Source of the DNA: Candidatus Saccharimonadota bacterium
Lineage (GTDB): Bacteria > Patescibacteriota > Saccharimonadia > Saccharimonadales > Saccharimonadaceae
Direction of reading: 5' to 3'
Length of the DNA stretch: 6,571 nt
NCBI GenBank assembly: GCA_016199685.1
Contig: JACQGD010000073.1
Span: 1 to 6,571, forward strand
In this document: positions 1 through 5,249 of the stretch, piece by piece
Position numbering within the stretch: position 1 is the stretch's first letter
Layout of the letters: each line of letters opens with the position of its first letter
Program-made: the position numbers and the translations under genes
The notes under the pieces: generated by a model
Database searches by the model: none
Seen by the model: the letters and a program-made list of their open reading frames with translations, nothing else
What the model was told of the DNA's origin: nothing

Positions 1-57
1 GGCAAGGCAATGAGCTGCCGACGCCGTATTGGCACTATACTCACCAGAAGTGACGCG
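1..57. other. No supported feature
   Basis: This edge piece lies downstream of the GGDEF stop. A plus-strand frame is open from base 1 to a TAG at 133-135, but it runs antisense into the GGDEF gene and resembles nothing known. No terminator with a T-run is seen for the GGDEF gene here. Confidence 0.4.
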
Positions 58-675
58 CTACGAAACCGCTGTAGTCTTGTCTACACGAGTGACGCGCAGA
101 CCATGCATGGCAAGCTGTACGTCGGCTACTTGTAGCGCTTCGTGCTGTTCTGGACTGAACGTTGCATATCGACGCCGACGCTTATCTTCGATCAGTGCCG
201 CTTCCGATCGGCTCTGAAAACTACTCACTGTGTCATTCGGCTCATACACGGCAAACCCTATCGACGCACGCGATTCAATGTCGTCAAGGTTCCGCTGGAT
301 CCGCTCTACGATCGCTTGCGTGTTCGTCGTATTTCGAATAATGACATAAAACTCGTCACCTGATCGATGATACAGTTCCGCCACACTCGGCACGAGCATA
401 TCACCACCCTCAGAGTCATCATCGCCAGCGCGAATACTCTCCTCAATAGATTGAGCGGCGTTAATGATATAGTCATCTCCCTCAAGATGCCCGAAGCTAT
501 CATTAACTCGCTTTAAATCGTCGAGATCGAGCGATAGGAGCGAGATATTTGTTTCGCCCGAGTCAATAAGTTGCTCAAGTGTTTGCTCGAGCATGCGGCG
601 ATTTGGTAATTCAGTGAGATCACTGTGAGTTTCTATTGCAGATTGGTCATACGGTGTAGTGGTAAATTCAGACAT
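58..675 (-). CDS. Stand-alone GGDEF-like domain protein (SGDEF variant)
   Basis: Encodes 205 residues resembling the diguanylate cyclase (GGDEF) fold, which in active members joins two GTP into cyclic di-GMP. Visible landmarks: SDLTELPNRRMLEQ at about 18-31 matches the family's D-x-LTxLPNRR opening; LDLDDLKRVNDSFGH at about 49-63 carries the first metal-binding Asp (D50) and the N58-D59 pair; RSGDEF at 104-109 is the signature loop with Ser in place of the first Gly; ASIGFAVY at about 137-144 and SEAALIEDKRRRRY at about 157-170 correspond to the final strand and helix. An acidic, flexible insertion (about 83-97) precedes the signature. The usual inhibitory RxxD site is not seen upstream of it. 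There is no signal peptide, membrane segment or sensor domain, so it is probably cytosolic. About 35 residues follow the domain. It is divergent from the DUF998 gene. The fold is fairly sure; enzymatic activity is not. Confidence 0.85.
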   Translation of the reverse strand: MSEFTTTPYDQSAIETHSDLTELPNRRMLEQTLEQLIDSGETNISLLSLDLDDLKRVNDSFGHLEGDDYIINAAQSIEESIRAGDDDSEGGDMLVPSVAELYHRSGDEFYVIIRNTTNTQAIVERIQRNLDDIESRASIGFAVYEPNDTVSSFQSRSEAALIEDKRRRRYATFSPEQHEALQVADVQLAMHGLRVTRVDKTTAVS

Positions 676-697
676 ATCTACTCATCTTAGACTAAAT

Positions 698-703
698 ACT
701 ATA
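698..703 (-). promoter_or_regulatory. Possible -10 box for the GGDEF gene
   Basis: Read on the minus strand this is TATAGT, ending 22 bases before the ATG, which would give a leader of about 15 bases. A poor -35 (TTGGTG, 723-728) lies 19 bp upstream. No convincing SD follows. A second candidate, TAAGAT, ends 8 bases before the ATG and would give an almost leaderless start. An overlapping five-codon ORF begins at 685 and ends inside the gene at 668. Which signal is used cannot be decided here. The 120-bp space up to the DUF998 gene otherwise shows only that gene's own -10. Confidence 0.35.
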
Positions 704-783
704 AATATGTTGTAATTTAATTCACCAACCTATCAGTTACGCTTTGTCTCTACTCGTGATAAGCCAAGAGTGCATTTGGCGAG

Positions 784-789
784 TATACT
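784..789 (+). promoter_or_regulatory. -10 box for the DUF998 gene, leaderless geometry
   Basis: TATACT is followed by exactly six bases and then the ATG at 796, so transcription would start at or next to the A of the start codon. No SD can fit. A good -35 is not seen at 16-18 bp upstream and there is no TGn extension, so the promoter may be weak or factor-dependent. The identical TATACT plus six bases plus ATG arrangement occurs at the PIG-L gene. Confidence 0.6.
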
Positions 790-795
790 AGATAT

Positions 796-1500
796 ATGAA
801 GACTCTGTCATTCCTCAAGCACCACCGACTAAAAATTGGCGGTATTGCAGGTATTCTCGCTCTGCAATATTTCATTATGGAATTTATGACGGCTCGAGCG
901 TGGACCACTCCCTACAGTTGGTCGCAAAACTATATTAGCGACTTAGGAGTGCCCGAATGTCTCAACAACGGTCAACTCGACCGTGTTGTATGCTCACCGC
1001 TTCACGGTCTAATGAACACTGGCTTCATCACCCATGCGCTTATTGTCGCCATTGTGACACTCTGTTTCATGCATCTCATTTCGAAGCGCTGGCGCTATAG
1101 TATTGCGTTTCTCGCGGCAGTGTATTGTATCGGTCTCTTGATGGTCGGATCCTTCCCTGGTTCTGTCGCAGAAAACCTCGGCGGTGATAGTACTCGTATG
1201 ATGCTTCATGGTATTGGTGCACTTCTGGCGATAGCAGGCGGTAACCTACTCATCATTGCAACTGCTCTCACTGTTCGAACACGGTTTCCTGACTATGCAA
1301 TCGTATCGCTGCTACTGGGCGTCGTCGGTATCATTGCTACACTGCTGTTCGCTATACAGTTCGATTTAGGGCTTGGTATCGGTACACTCGAACGGATTGC
1401 CGTCAATCCAGCTGTACTGTGGATAGTTTTGACTGGCGCGACACTACTCATTTCAGTTGCCGACCATTCACGCTCACCCGAACGATTATTACCGAAATAA
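796..1500 (+). CDS. DUF998 family six-helix membrane protein
   Basis: Encodes 234 residues of an integral membrane protein of the DUF998 type, whose biochemical role is not established. Six hydrophobic segments are visible at about 13-33, 75-95, 100-120, 136-158, 167-188 and 203-221. Family-like landmarks are NYISDLG at 45-51 after the first helix, the loop with two cysteines (C55 and C66) that could form a disulfide if it faces outside, the small-residue turn GSFPGS at 118-123, and LHGIGALLA at about 137-145 with a conserved-looking His. The ATG at 796 fits the promoter spacing and gives a short basic N-terminus (MKTLSFLKHHRLK) before helix 1, which by the positive-inside rule places the N-terminus in the cytoplasm. 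It stands alone on the plus strand, divergent from the GGDEF gene and convergent with rpsO 11 bp away. The family call is fairly firm; function is unknown. Confidence 0.85.
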   Translation: MKTLSFLKHHRLKIGGIAGILALQYFIMEFMTARAWTTPYSWSQNYISDLGVPECLNNGQLDRVVCSPLHGLMNTGFITHALIVAIVTLCFMHLISKRWRYSIAFLAAVYCIGLLMVGSFPGSVAENLGGDSTRMMLHGIGALLAIAGGNLLIIATALTVRTRFPDYAIVSLLLGVVGIIATLLFAIQFDLGLGIGTLERIAVNPAVLWIVLTGATLLISVADHSRSPERLLPK

Positions 1501-1524
1501 AAAGAACCCCGCTATTTGCGGAGT
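1495..1524 (-). terminator. Intrinsic terminator of rpsO
   Basis: On the minus strand ACTCCGC, a five-base loop and GCGGGGT form a stem (1524-1506) with one internal mismatch, followed by a T-rich run (1506-1495, TTCTTTTTATTT). The left arm of the stem is the end of the rpsO coding sequence, the rpsO TAG lies partly in the loop, and the T-run overlaps the last codons of the convergent DUF998 gene. On the plus strand no T-run follows the stem, so it should act in the rpsO direction only. It is the only clear terminator seen in the long minus-strand block. Confidence 0.75.
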
Positions 1525-1778
1525 CCTAGTGTTGCGACTGTTGCTTTGTAAGCTTCGAAGTCTTTACGTTCGAGGTATTTCAAAAGGCGCTTTCGCTTCC
1601 CAACCATTTGGATAAGTCCGCGACGAGCCATGTGGTCGTGCTTGTTAGCCTTGAGATGCTCTGTCACCTCTTTGATACGAGCCGTCAAAACTGACGCTTG
1701 AGCCTGTGGGCTTCCTACGTCTGTCTTTGAAACCTGAGTCAAAGCAATTGCCTGTGATTTGTTCTCTTTAGTAATCAT
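1512..1778 (-). CDS. rpsO: 30S ribosomal protein S15
   Basis: Encodes 88 residues, matching the usual 88-89 of bacterial S15, a primary binder of 16S rRNA that helps assemble the platform of the small subunit. The sequence carries the family pattern: SPQAQASVLTARI at about 23-35, then LKANKHDHMARRGLIQMVGKRKRLLKYL from about 42, corresponding to the conserved D-H-x-x-RRGL and RxxLLxYL rRNA-binding region, and the typical GLRK end. The frame stays open upstream to a TTG at 1814, but the ATG at 1778 is chosen because it gives the family length and because the added stretch contains the promoter. No SD is visible before it; the promoter geometry predicts a leaderless mRNA. It ends in its own terminator and is the last gene of the minus-strand block. 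Confidence 0.97.
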   Translation of the reverse strand: MITKENKSQAIALTQVSKTDVGSPQAQASVLTARIKEVTEHLKANKHDHMARRGLIQMVGKRKRLLKYLERKDFEAYKATVATLGLRK

Positions 1779-1785
1779 CTGGTAT

Positions 1786-1814
1786 ATAGTAGCAGAATTA
1801 TAGGGGTAATGCAA
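1786..1814 (-). promoter_or_regulatory. rpsO promoter, extended -10, leaderless geometry
   Basis: On the minus strand TTGCAT (1814-1809), a 17-bp spacer ending in TGC, and TACTAT (1791-1786) make a -35 plus extended -10 promoter; seven bases then separate the -10 from the rpsO ATG at 1778. A competing TATAAT at 1802-1797 would give a leader of about 12 bases, also without an SD. Either way the leader is too short for the folded autoregulatory site found before rpsO in Escherichia coli. Confidence 0.55.
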
Positions 1815-1823
1815 CTAGCTGAG

Positions 1824-2648
1824 CTACTCGTCTTCGTTCAGTAGCGACTCGCCCATAGACATGTTCAGAATATCAGGAGTCACCTCGCCAGTATCAAGCA
1901 TCTGAAGAAGGGATATTTTTGCATCATCAGTCGCTCCTGAGGCTCCCGGCAATGCATCTATCGCATTCGCCGCCGCACGCAGACTAGAAAGTGGAGATTC
2001 GGCACGACGAGAAAGCTCGATCACATCAATACAAAGTTGAGCAACCGTACGCGAAAGTGGCGATGGTATTCTATGCTCAACACCTTCATCTTCAGAAATT
2101 TCTACACTATCCTCTGAGATGTCAATTTCAAGTGCACCAATTGGCTCAACATCGACCAGTATAAATTTCTGACTTTCAGAATCATAGACAAACTGGCTCA
2201 TTTGCATAATTTCAGGATCGATAATGCCACCATTTTCAGCAACGCTTTGAGCATAAGAGAGCATATTTACGAGCGTATCGTTAGCCTCAACGACCTGCTC
2301 CTGTGACATTACTTCGAAGAATTCACCGTATGGCTGAGCAGAGTCAATTTTATCAACTATCGTCAACAAGCGTGGAGTATCATCATCCGGACTCTGATCG
2401 AGATACGTAGGATTAACATGATTGACGCCATGTTCGCCTAACCCCTTCAAAAGATTGCTCGTGTTATTTACTAACTCTGCCATTTGATTCTTGTCATAAA
2501 ATGCATCTTCATGGCTAGCTCTCACAAGCTTATTCGGATCACCTGGATGAAAAAGTATATCTCGTCCACTCGCTGGGTCTGTTAATCCAGCATGTTCTAA
2601 CGGGCCGTAGAAATCGCGCACGCCATAAGATGATTTTTCTGCGTTCAT
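1824..2648 (-). CDS. Unknown acidic protein with weak kinase-like pattern
   Basis: Encodes 274 residues that I do not recognise as a named family. It is rich in Asp and Glu, has one Cys (C206), and shows no signal peptide or membrane helix, so it is probably cytosolic. The order of elements is suggestive of a very divergent kinase or phosphotransferase fold: RDILFHPGDPNKLVRAS (about 29-45) like paired N-lobe strands, a helix at about 54-72, VNPTYL then PRLLTIVDKID (about 78-102) like strands 4-5 and the hinge, a helix at about 116-138, then QFVYDSESQKFILVDVEP (152-169), which resembles the N-x-x-x-D...hydrophobic-D-x-E segment around the metal-binding Asp. No clear catalytic HxD or nucleotide-gripping Lys is visible, so a pseudokinase or chance resemblance is possible. 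Helices predominate after about 196. Its promoter is a copy of that of the preceding gene. Confidence 0.8.
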   Translation of the reverse strand: MNAEKSSYGVRDFYGPLEHAGLTDPASGRDILFHPGDPNKLVRASHEDAFYDKNQMAELVNNTSNLLKGLGEHGVNHVNPTYLDQSPDDDTPRLLTIVDKIDSAQPYGEFFEVMSQEQVVEANDTLVNMLSYAQSVAENGGIIDPEIMQMSQFVYDSESQKFILVDVEPIGALEIDISEDSVEISEDEGVEHRIPSPLSRTVAQLCIDVIELSRRAESPLSSLRAAANAIDALPGASGATDDAKISLLQMLDTGEVTPDILNMSMGESLLNEDE

Positions 2649-2652
2649 AAAT

Positions 2653-2686
2653 TTATATTAGCATAAAAGCTTTAAAAAGTCAATAT
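2653..2686. repeat. 34-bp direct repeat, copy 1 (duplicated promoter)
   Basis: These 34 bases are identical to 3171-3204, at an offset of 518. The repeat spans the whole promoter from just upstream of the -35 to just after the -10, and the two downstream ATGs are also exactly 518 bases apart. The six bases between -10 and ATG mostly differ between copies. Confidence 0.95.
2655..2683 (-). promoter_or_regulatory. Twin promoter copy 1 (274-aa gene), leaderless geometry
   Basis: TTGACT (2683-2678), a 17-bp spacer ending in TGC, and TAATAT (2660-2655) form a near-ideal -35 plus extended -10 promoter. Six bases separate the -10 from the ATG at 2648, leaving no room for an SD. The -35 lies six bases beyond the stop codon of the upstream 158-aa gene. 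The spacer contains the 8-bp palindrome AAAGCTTT (2666-2673). Confidence 0.8.
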
Positions 2687-2689
2687 ACA

Positions 2690-3166
2690 CTACTCATGCG
2701 TAGGGAGATTCATCTCCCTAATAAGTGCACCGATCGCTTGCCGTATACTTAGTTCTTGCATAGGAATCGCAGGCTCAACACCTTTCCCCTTGACATGCAA
2801 AAGAGTAGGAAATCCATCAACTGCCGTAATAAGGTATGTATCTTGCGATTTAGGCATACTATCACTATCTTCTATAGCGATAATTGTCTCTTCTTCGACA
2901 GGATTACCGTCCTGACGGAAGCTAGGTACACGAGCTACTGAGACCGCATAAAAGCCAGCTTCTTGTATTGGCCCGCCCTCTATCCCTATAAGACTTACTG
3001 CAGGAATCTCTATTTTCACACCTTTATCGTCATACCCTGTTTTGTCATCAACAGTAGTAAATCGTTCATCCTTAAGTAAATCAGTTACCTGACCGTAGAG
3101 ACGTGCAACTTCATATGCTGGTATATGATCACTATCACTACGCATCGGTACAGGTTCATCATTCAT
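2690..3166 (-). CDS. Unknown acidic protein, 158 aa
   Basis: Encodes 158 residues that I do not recognise. It starts with an acidic, Met/Pro-containing stretch (1-16), a likely helix at about 17-34 (AYEVARLYGQVTDLLKDE), a series of probable strands between about 50 and 128 (KIEIPAVSLIGIEG, GFYAVSVARV, TIIAIED, TYLITAVDG, TLLHVKG) and a C-terminal helix (about 137-153). It has no Cys, no signal peptide and no membrane segment. The mixed strand core with flanking helices suggests a small globular cytosolic protein. The ATG at 3166 is fixed by the promoter, whose -10 ends seven bases before it. It follows the epimerase gene by 39 bp and precedes the 274-aa gene by 41 bp; both gaps consist almost only of the duplicated promoter, which implies matched expression of these two genes. 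Confidence 0.8.
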   Translation of the reverse strand: MNDEPVPMRSDSDHIPAYEVARLYGQVTDLLKDERFTTVDDKTGYDDKGVKIEIPAVSLIGIEGGPIQEAGFYAVSVARVPSFRQDGNPVEEETIIAIEDSDSMPKSQDTYLITAVDGFPTLLHVKGKGVEPAIPMQELSIRQAIGALIREMNLPTHE

Positions 3167-3170
3167 ATTC

Positions 3171-3204
3171 TTATATTAGCATAAAAGCTTTAAAAAGTCA
3201 ATAT
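3171..3204. repeat. 34-bp direct repeat, copy 2 (duplicated promoter)
   Basis: Perfect copy of 2653-2686. Identity stops at both ends: the flanking bases differ (C versus T on the left, G versus A on the right), so the repeated unit is the promoter itself and not a larger duplication that still includes coding sequence. Confidence 0.95.
3173..3201 (-). promoter_or_regulatory. Twin promoter copy 2 (158-aa gene), leaderless geometry
   Basis: TTGACT (3201-3196), a 17-bp spacer ending in TGC, and TAATAT (3178-3173) are followed by six bases and the ATG at 3166. It is identical to the promoter of the 274-aa gene. The -35 begins four bases after the epimerase stop codon, so the gene can be transcribed independently of the truB operon although no terminator separates them. 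Confidence 0.8.
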
Positions 3205-3205
3205 G

Positions 3206-3922
3206 CTACCAAGTGATCGAGACCGAATATACGCGTGACTCATCGGGGTGAAGCAGCTGATCATCCGGTGCATCGTCTGCGTCCTCAAAGGCATATCCCG
3301 CATATGTCGGCTCGAGACATACATAATTACCGAGATGGTCAGACCACGCCGCCCAGGTCGTGAGTTCATCGGAGTGCATGGTAATCATCCGCTTGTCTAG
3401 CTTGAGTGTCTTGTCGTTTCCAGAGTGAAATACCGTATCTTCGAGATCCTGAATATCAGTACGCTCACCGTCAATACTCACCTGCCCCTCGCCGTCTATG
3501 GTTGCAAAATACGGATGAAAACCCGGAGCAATTCGCAGACTATCACTACCGTTATTTATCACCTTGAGCGTCATTTTTATAGAATTTCCATCGAGTGCAT
3601 ACGTAAGCTGCGAAGAAAGATCGGGATATTCCTCATCGCCATGAGGCAGCTCAAGTGTCACTTCGCTCTGTGTTTTGTGACCAACCTCCCAGATCACCTG
3701 GCGACCGAACCCATGTTGCACCTGATCACTCAGACCGCCAGGGCCGAAGTTTGGCAGACATATATGACAGCCGCCGCGTTGTTTTTTAGAGCCATCTTCT
3801 GTCGTGAGCTGACGTTTGGGAAACAGAATGTCTCCGTAATCATCTGATACATTCGTCAGCCACCCACCATCAATCGATACAAGTGCTTTTGTTGATCCGC
3901 TCCATAGTTCAATGATGTCCAT
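3206..3922 (-). CDS. Aldose 1-epimerase-like protein (galactose mutarotase fold)
   Basis: Encodes 238 residues of the aldose 1-epimerase superfamily, which interconverts alpha and beta forms of sugars or hexose phosphates. Landmarks: RGGCHICLPNFGP at about 49-61 and QHGFGRQVIWEV at about 69-80 resemble the RGG-x-P-x-x-x-P-x-FG and HGF-x-R-x-x-x-W motifs of the YeaD/LacX-type branch; APGFHPYF at 132-139 holds the family His; CLEPTYAGYAF at 202-212 holds the expected catalytic Glu (E204); LHPDESRVYSVSITW is a typical end. It is shorter than the usual 270-340 residues. No signal peptide, so cytosolic. The ATG at 3922 is chosen over the upstream extension to 3982 because a strong AGGAGG precedes it. 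It is the second half of a tight pair with truB. The exact sugar cannot be told from sequence; no other galactose gene is nearby. Confidence 0.88.
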   Translation of the reverse strand: MDIIELWSGSTKALVSIDGGWLTNVSDDYGDILFPKRQLTTEDGSKKQRGGCHICLPNFGPGGLSDQVQHGFGRQVIWEVGHKTQSEVTLELPHGDEEYPDLSSQLTYALDGNSIKMTLKVINNGSDSLRIAPGFHPYFATIDGEGQVSIDGERTDIQDLEDTVFHSGNDKTLKLDKRMITMHSDELTTWAAWSDHLGNYVCLEPTYAGYAFEDADDAPDDQLLHPDESRVYSVSITW

Positions 3923-3926
3923 ATAG

Positions 3927-3932
3927 CCTCCT
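3927..3932 (-). promoter_or_regulatory. Strong SD site overlapping the truB stop
   Basis: AGGAGG on the minus strand lies four bases before the epimerase ATG at 3922, and its first two bases are the last two of the truB TAG (3933-3931). This fixes the start and implies translational coupling of truB and the epimerase gene. It is the only full SD seen before a gene in the window. Confidence 0.85.
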
Positions 3933-4590
3933 AATTTGTTACGCCAAAATCTGCAAGCGTTTGCGCGTCTTCGGTCTTCCACTTACTAATAGATGTCCGT
4001 CTCAGCTGCGTGCAGTATGCACCCGTTCCAAGCATCGTCCCTATATCTGCGGCAAGACTGCGAATATATGTGCCACTGCTCACATGAGTGCGGATTTTGA
4101 CCTCAGGATAGGTATAGTCTACGAGTTCAAGACTATGAACCGTCACATCACGCTCAGGAATCTCGACTTCCTCGCCGTTTCGGGCAAGCTTATAGGCTCG
4201 TTGCCCATTGATTTTGATCGCGCTAAAGATAGGTGGTCGTTGCTTGATATCGCCGGTAAATGCGCCCATCGCGCGCTCAACGTCCTCATGAGTGGGGTGC
4301 AGATCGGCGACGTCAGTAATCTCACCTTCGGGATCGCCAGTGCTGCTCGTTTGTCCAAGGCGGATTGTCGCCTCATACACTTTATCGAGCTTAGTGTAAT
4401 GGCCAGCATTCTTGCACTCTTTACCGATAACGAGAATCATAAGCCCCGTCGCAAACGGGTCGAGTGTTCCCGTATGTCCAACCTTTACTTTCTTTTGTTG
4501 CTGCGTAGTCAGTACTCGACGCACACGAGCGACAACACCGAAACTGCTCATTTCGGCCGGTTTGTCTATAAGGATTATTCCGTCGGTCAT
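3931..4590 (-). CDS. truB: tRNA pseudouridine(55) synthase TruB, catalytic domain only
   Basis: Encodes 219 residues of TruB, which isomerises U55 to pseudouridine in the T-loop of tRNAs. The opening GIILIDKPAEMSSF and the block GHTGTLDPFATGLM (38-51) with catalytic Asp D44 are diagnostic. KVYEATIRLG (70-79, Y72), RPPIFSAIKINGQRAYKLAR (118-137), SSGTYIRSLAADIG (171-184, Y175 and R177) and QLRRTS (195-200) follow in order. As I recall the Escherichia coli numbering (D48, Y76, Y179, R181, L200), every one of these sits at a constant shift of four, so the catalytic core is complete and collinear. The protein stops about 20 residues later: the C-terminal PUA-like part of roughly 314-residue TruB is missing. 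Start and upstream stop overlap in TAATG, indicating coupling to the 207-aa gene. Downstream, its stop overlaps the SD of the epimerase gene. Confidence 0.96.
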   Translation of the reverse strand: MTDGIILIDKPAEMSSFGVVARVRRVLTTQQQKKVKVGHTGTLDPFATGLMILVIGKECKNAGHYTKLDKVYEATIRLGQTSSTGDPEGEITDVADLHPTHEDVERAMGAFTGDIKQRPPIFSAIKINGQRAYKLARNGEEVEIPERDVTVHSLELVDYTYPEVKIRTHVSSGTYIRSLAADIGTMLGTGAYCTQLRRTSISKWKTEDAQTLADFGVTN

Positions 4591-5213
4591 TACACTGTAG
4601 TATACATTCCTTTTGCAGTAGACAAAAGAATGAGTGCAGCAATCTCAGTATCAGTCACATCGAGTATCTCATTTGCGTTGTTGTGATAGATTTTGTTCTC
4701 AAGTAGTGTTTCAACGAGCGATTCATTTAGCTCGCTATTACTACTAAAGATGCCGTTATATTTCTCGCGTACACTATCTAAATCGAAGTTCTCATCTCTG
4801 ATAGAAATCTCTTTTTCGAGTACAACTTCTGAGCTGCCATCTGTTACGGTGACAAAGAAATCCACCGATGCTCCGTCATAGCTAAGCTTTAAAGAGAACA
4901 CTTCCTCGTGAGGGTTAGTCTCTATAAATCCGTCTTTTTGGTATGTTTCTTCCGCGCTATGACGCCATCCAATGTTTATGTCGATTGGTCGCCTAAATCC
5001 ATACGTGACCAACACATCACTCGCCTCAGTAAAAACGTCTCCCTCCAAGAATGCATCTTGCTCTTGAGGCAGTTCCGTTCCAATTTCCCCAATATGAGCC
5101 AGCTCGTCGTCGAAATCATCTCCGTTAATCAGCAAAGACCCGTCGACAAACAGCTCGATCGCCTTCGTGTTTCGTTGCTCGAACCCACTGTCGCTAAATT
5201 GGGGCTTTTCCAT
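4590..5213 (-). CDS. Unknown acidic protein, 207 aa, first gene of the truB operon
   Basis: Encodes 207 residues not recognised as any family. It is acidic, has no Cys, no signal peptide and no clear membrane helix. The middle (about 104-138; EEVFSLKLSYDG, SVDFFVTVTDG, EVVLEKEISI) reads as a run of alternating beta strands and turns, and the end (about 160-200; ELNESLVETLLENK, TEIAALILLSTA) as helices. The frame is open up to a TTG at 5249, but that TTG is the first part of the -35 box TTGACT, so the ATG at 5213 is preferred. Its TAA overlaps the truB ATG by one base, so it is very likely co-translated with truB and the epimerase gene. Any functional link to tRNA modification is inference from this arrangement alone. 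Confidence 0.82.
   Translation of the reverse strand: MEKPQFSDSGFEQRNTKAIELFVDGSLLINGDDFDDELAHIGEIGTELPQEQDAFLEGDVFTEASDVLVTYGFRRPIDINIGWRHSAEETYQKDGFIETNPHEEVFSLKLSYDGASVDFFVTVTDGSSEVVLEKEISIRDENFDLDSVREKYNGIFSSNSELNESLVETLLENKIYHNNANEILDVTDTEIAALILLSTAKGMYTTV
4599..4604 (-). promoter_or_regulatory. Possible internal -10 box for truB
   Basis: TATACT on the minus strand lies eight bases before the truB ATG, close to the leaderless spacing used elsewhere in the window. The -35 region is poor (TTTTGT at 17 bp) and the box sits inside the coding end of the 207-aa gene, so it may be chance. Confidence 0.3.
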
Positions 5214-5219
5214 AACTGT

Positions 5220-5249
5220 ATTTTTATCATATTTACTGTATATAGTCAA
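5220..5249 (-). promoter_or_regulatory. Promoter of the 207-aa gene/truB operon
   Basis: TTGACT (5249-5244) is the same -35 as in the twin promoters, and all three share ATATTGACT. The -10 is less clear: TAAAAA (5226-5221) at 17 bp, preceded by TGA and seven bases from the ATG, or AAAAAT (5225-5220) at 18 bp and six bases from the ATG. Both choices leave no room for an SD before the ATG at 5213. Confidence 0.6.

Noticed and set aside
1779..1814. Upstream TTG start adding 12 residues to S15
   Set aside because: The family length is 88-89 residues and the added part contains the -35 and -10 boxes.
2666..2673. AAAGCTTT palindrome as a terminator hairpin
   Set aside because: An 8-base AT-rich palindrome without loop cannot form a stable terminator; it lies in the spacer of a strong promoter.
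3923..3982. Upstream start adding 20 residues to the epimerase
   Set aside because: It would overlap truB and ignore the strong AGGAGG before the ATG at 3922; family similarity begins after 3922.
3961..4686. Long plus-strand open frame (241 codons) opposite truB
   Set aside because: It is fully antisense to truB and the end of the 207-aa gene, has no family resemblance and no promoter or SD; truB motifs explain the sequence.
5214..5249. Upstream TTG start adding 12 residues to the 207-aa protein
   Set aside because: The TTG belongs to the -35 box TTGACT, so it would not be transcribed from this promoter.
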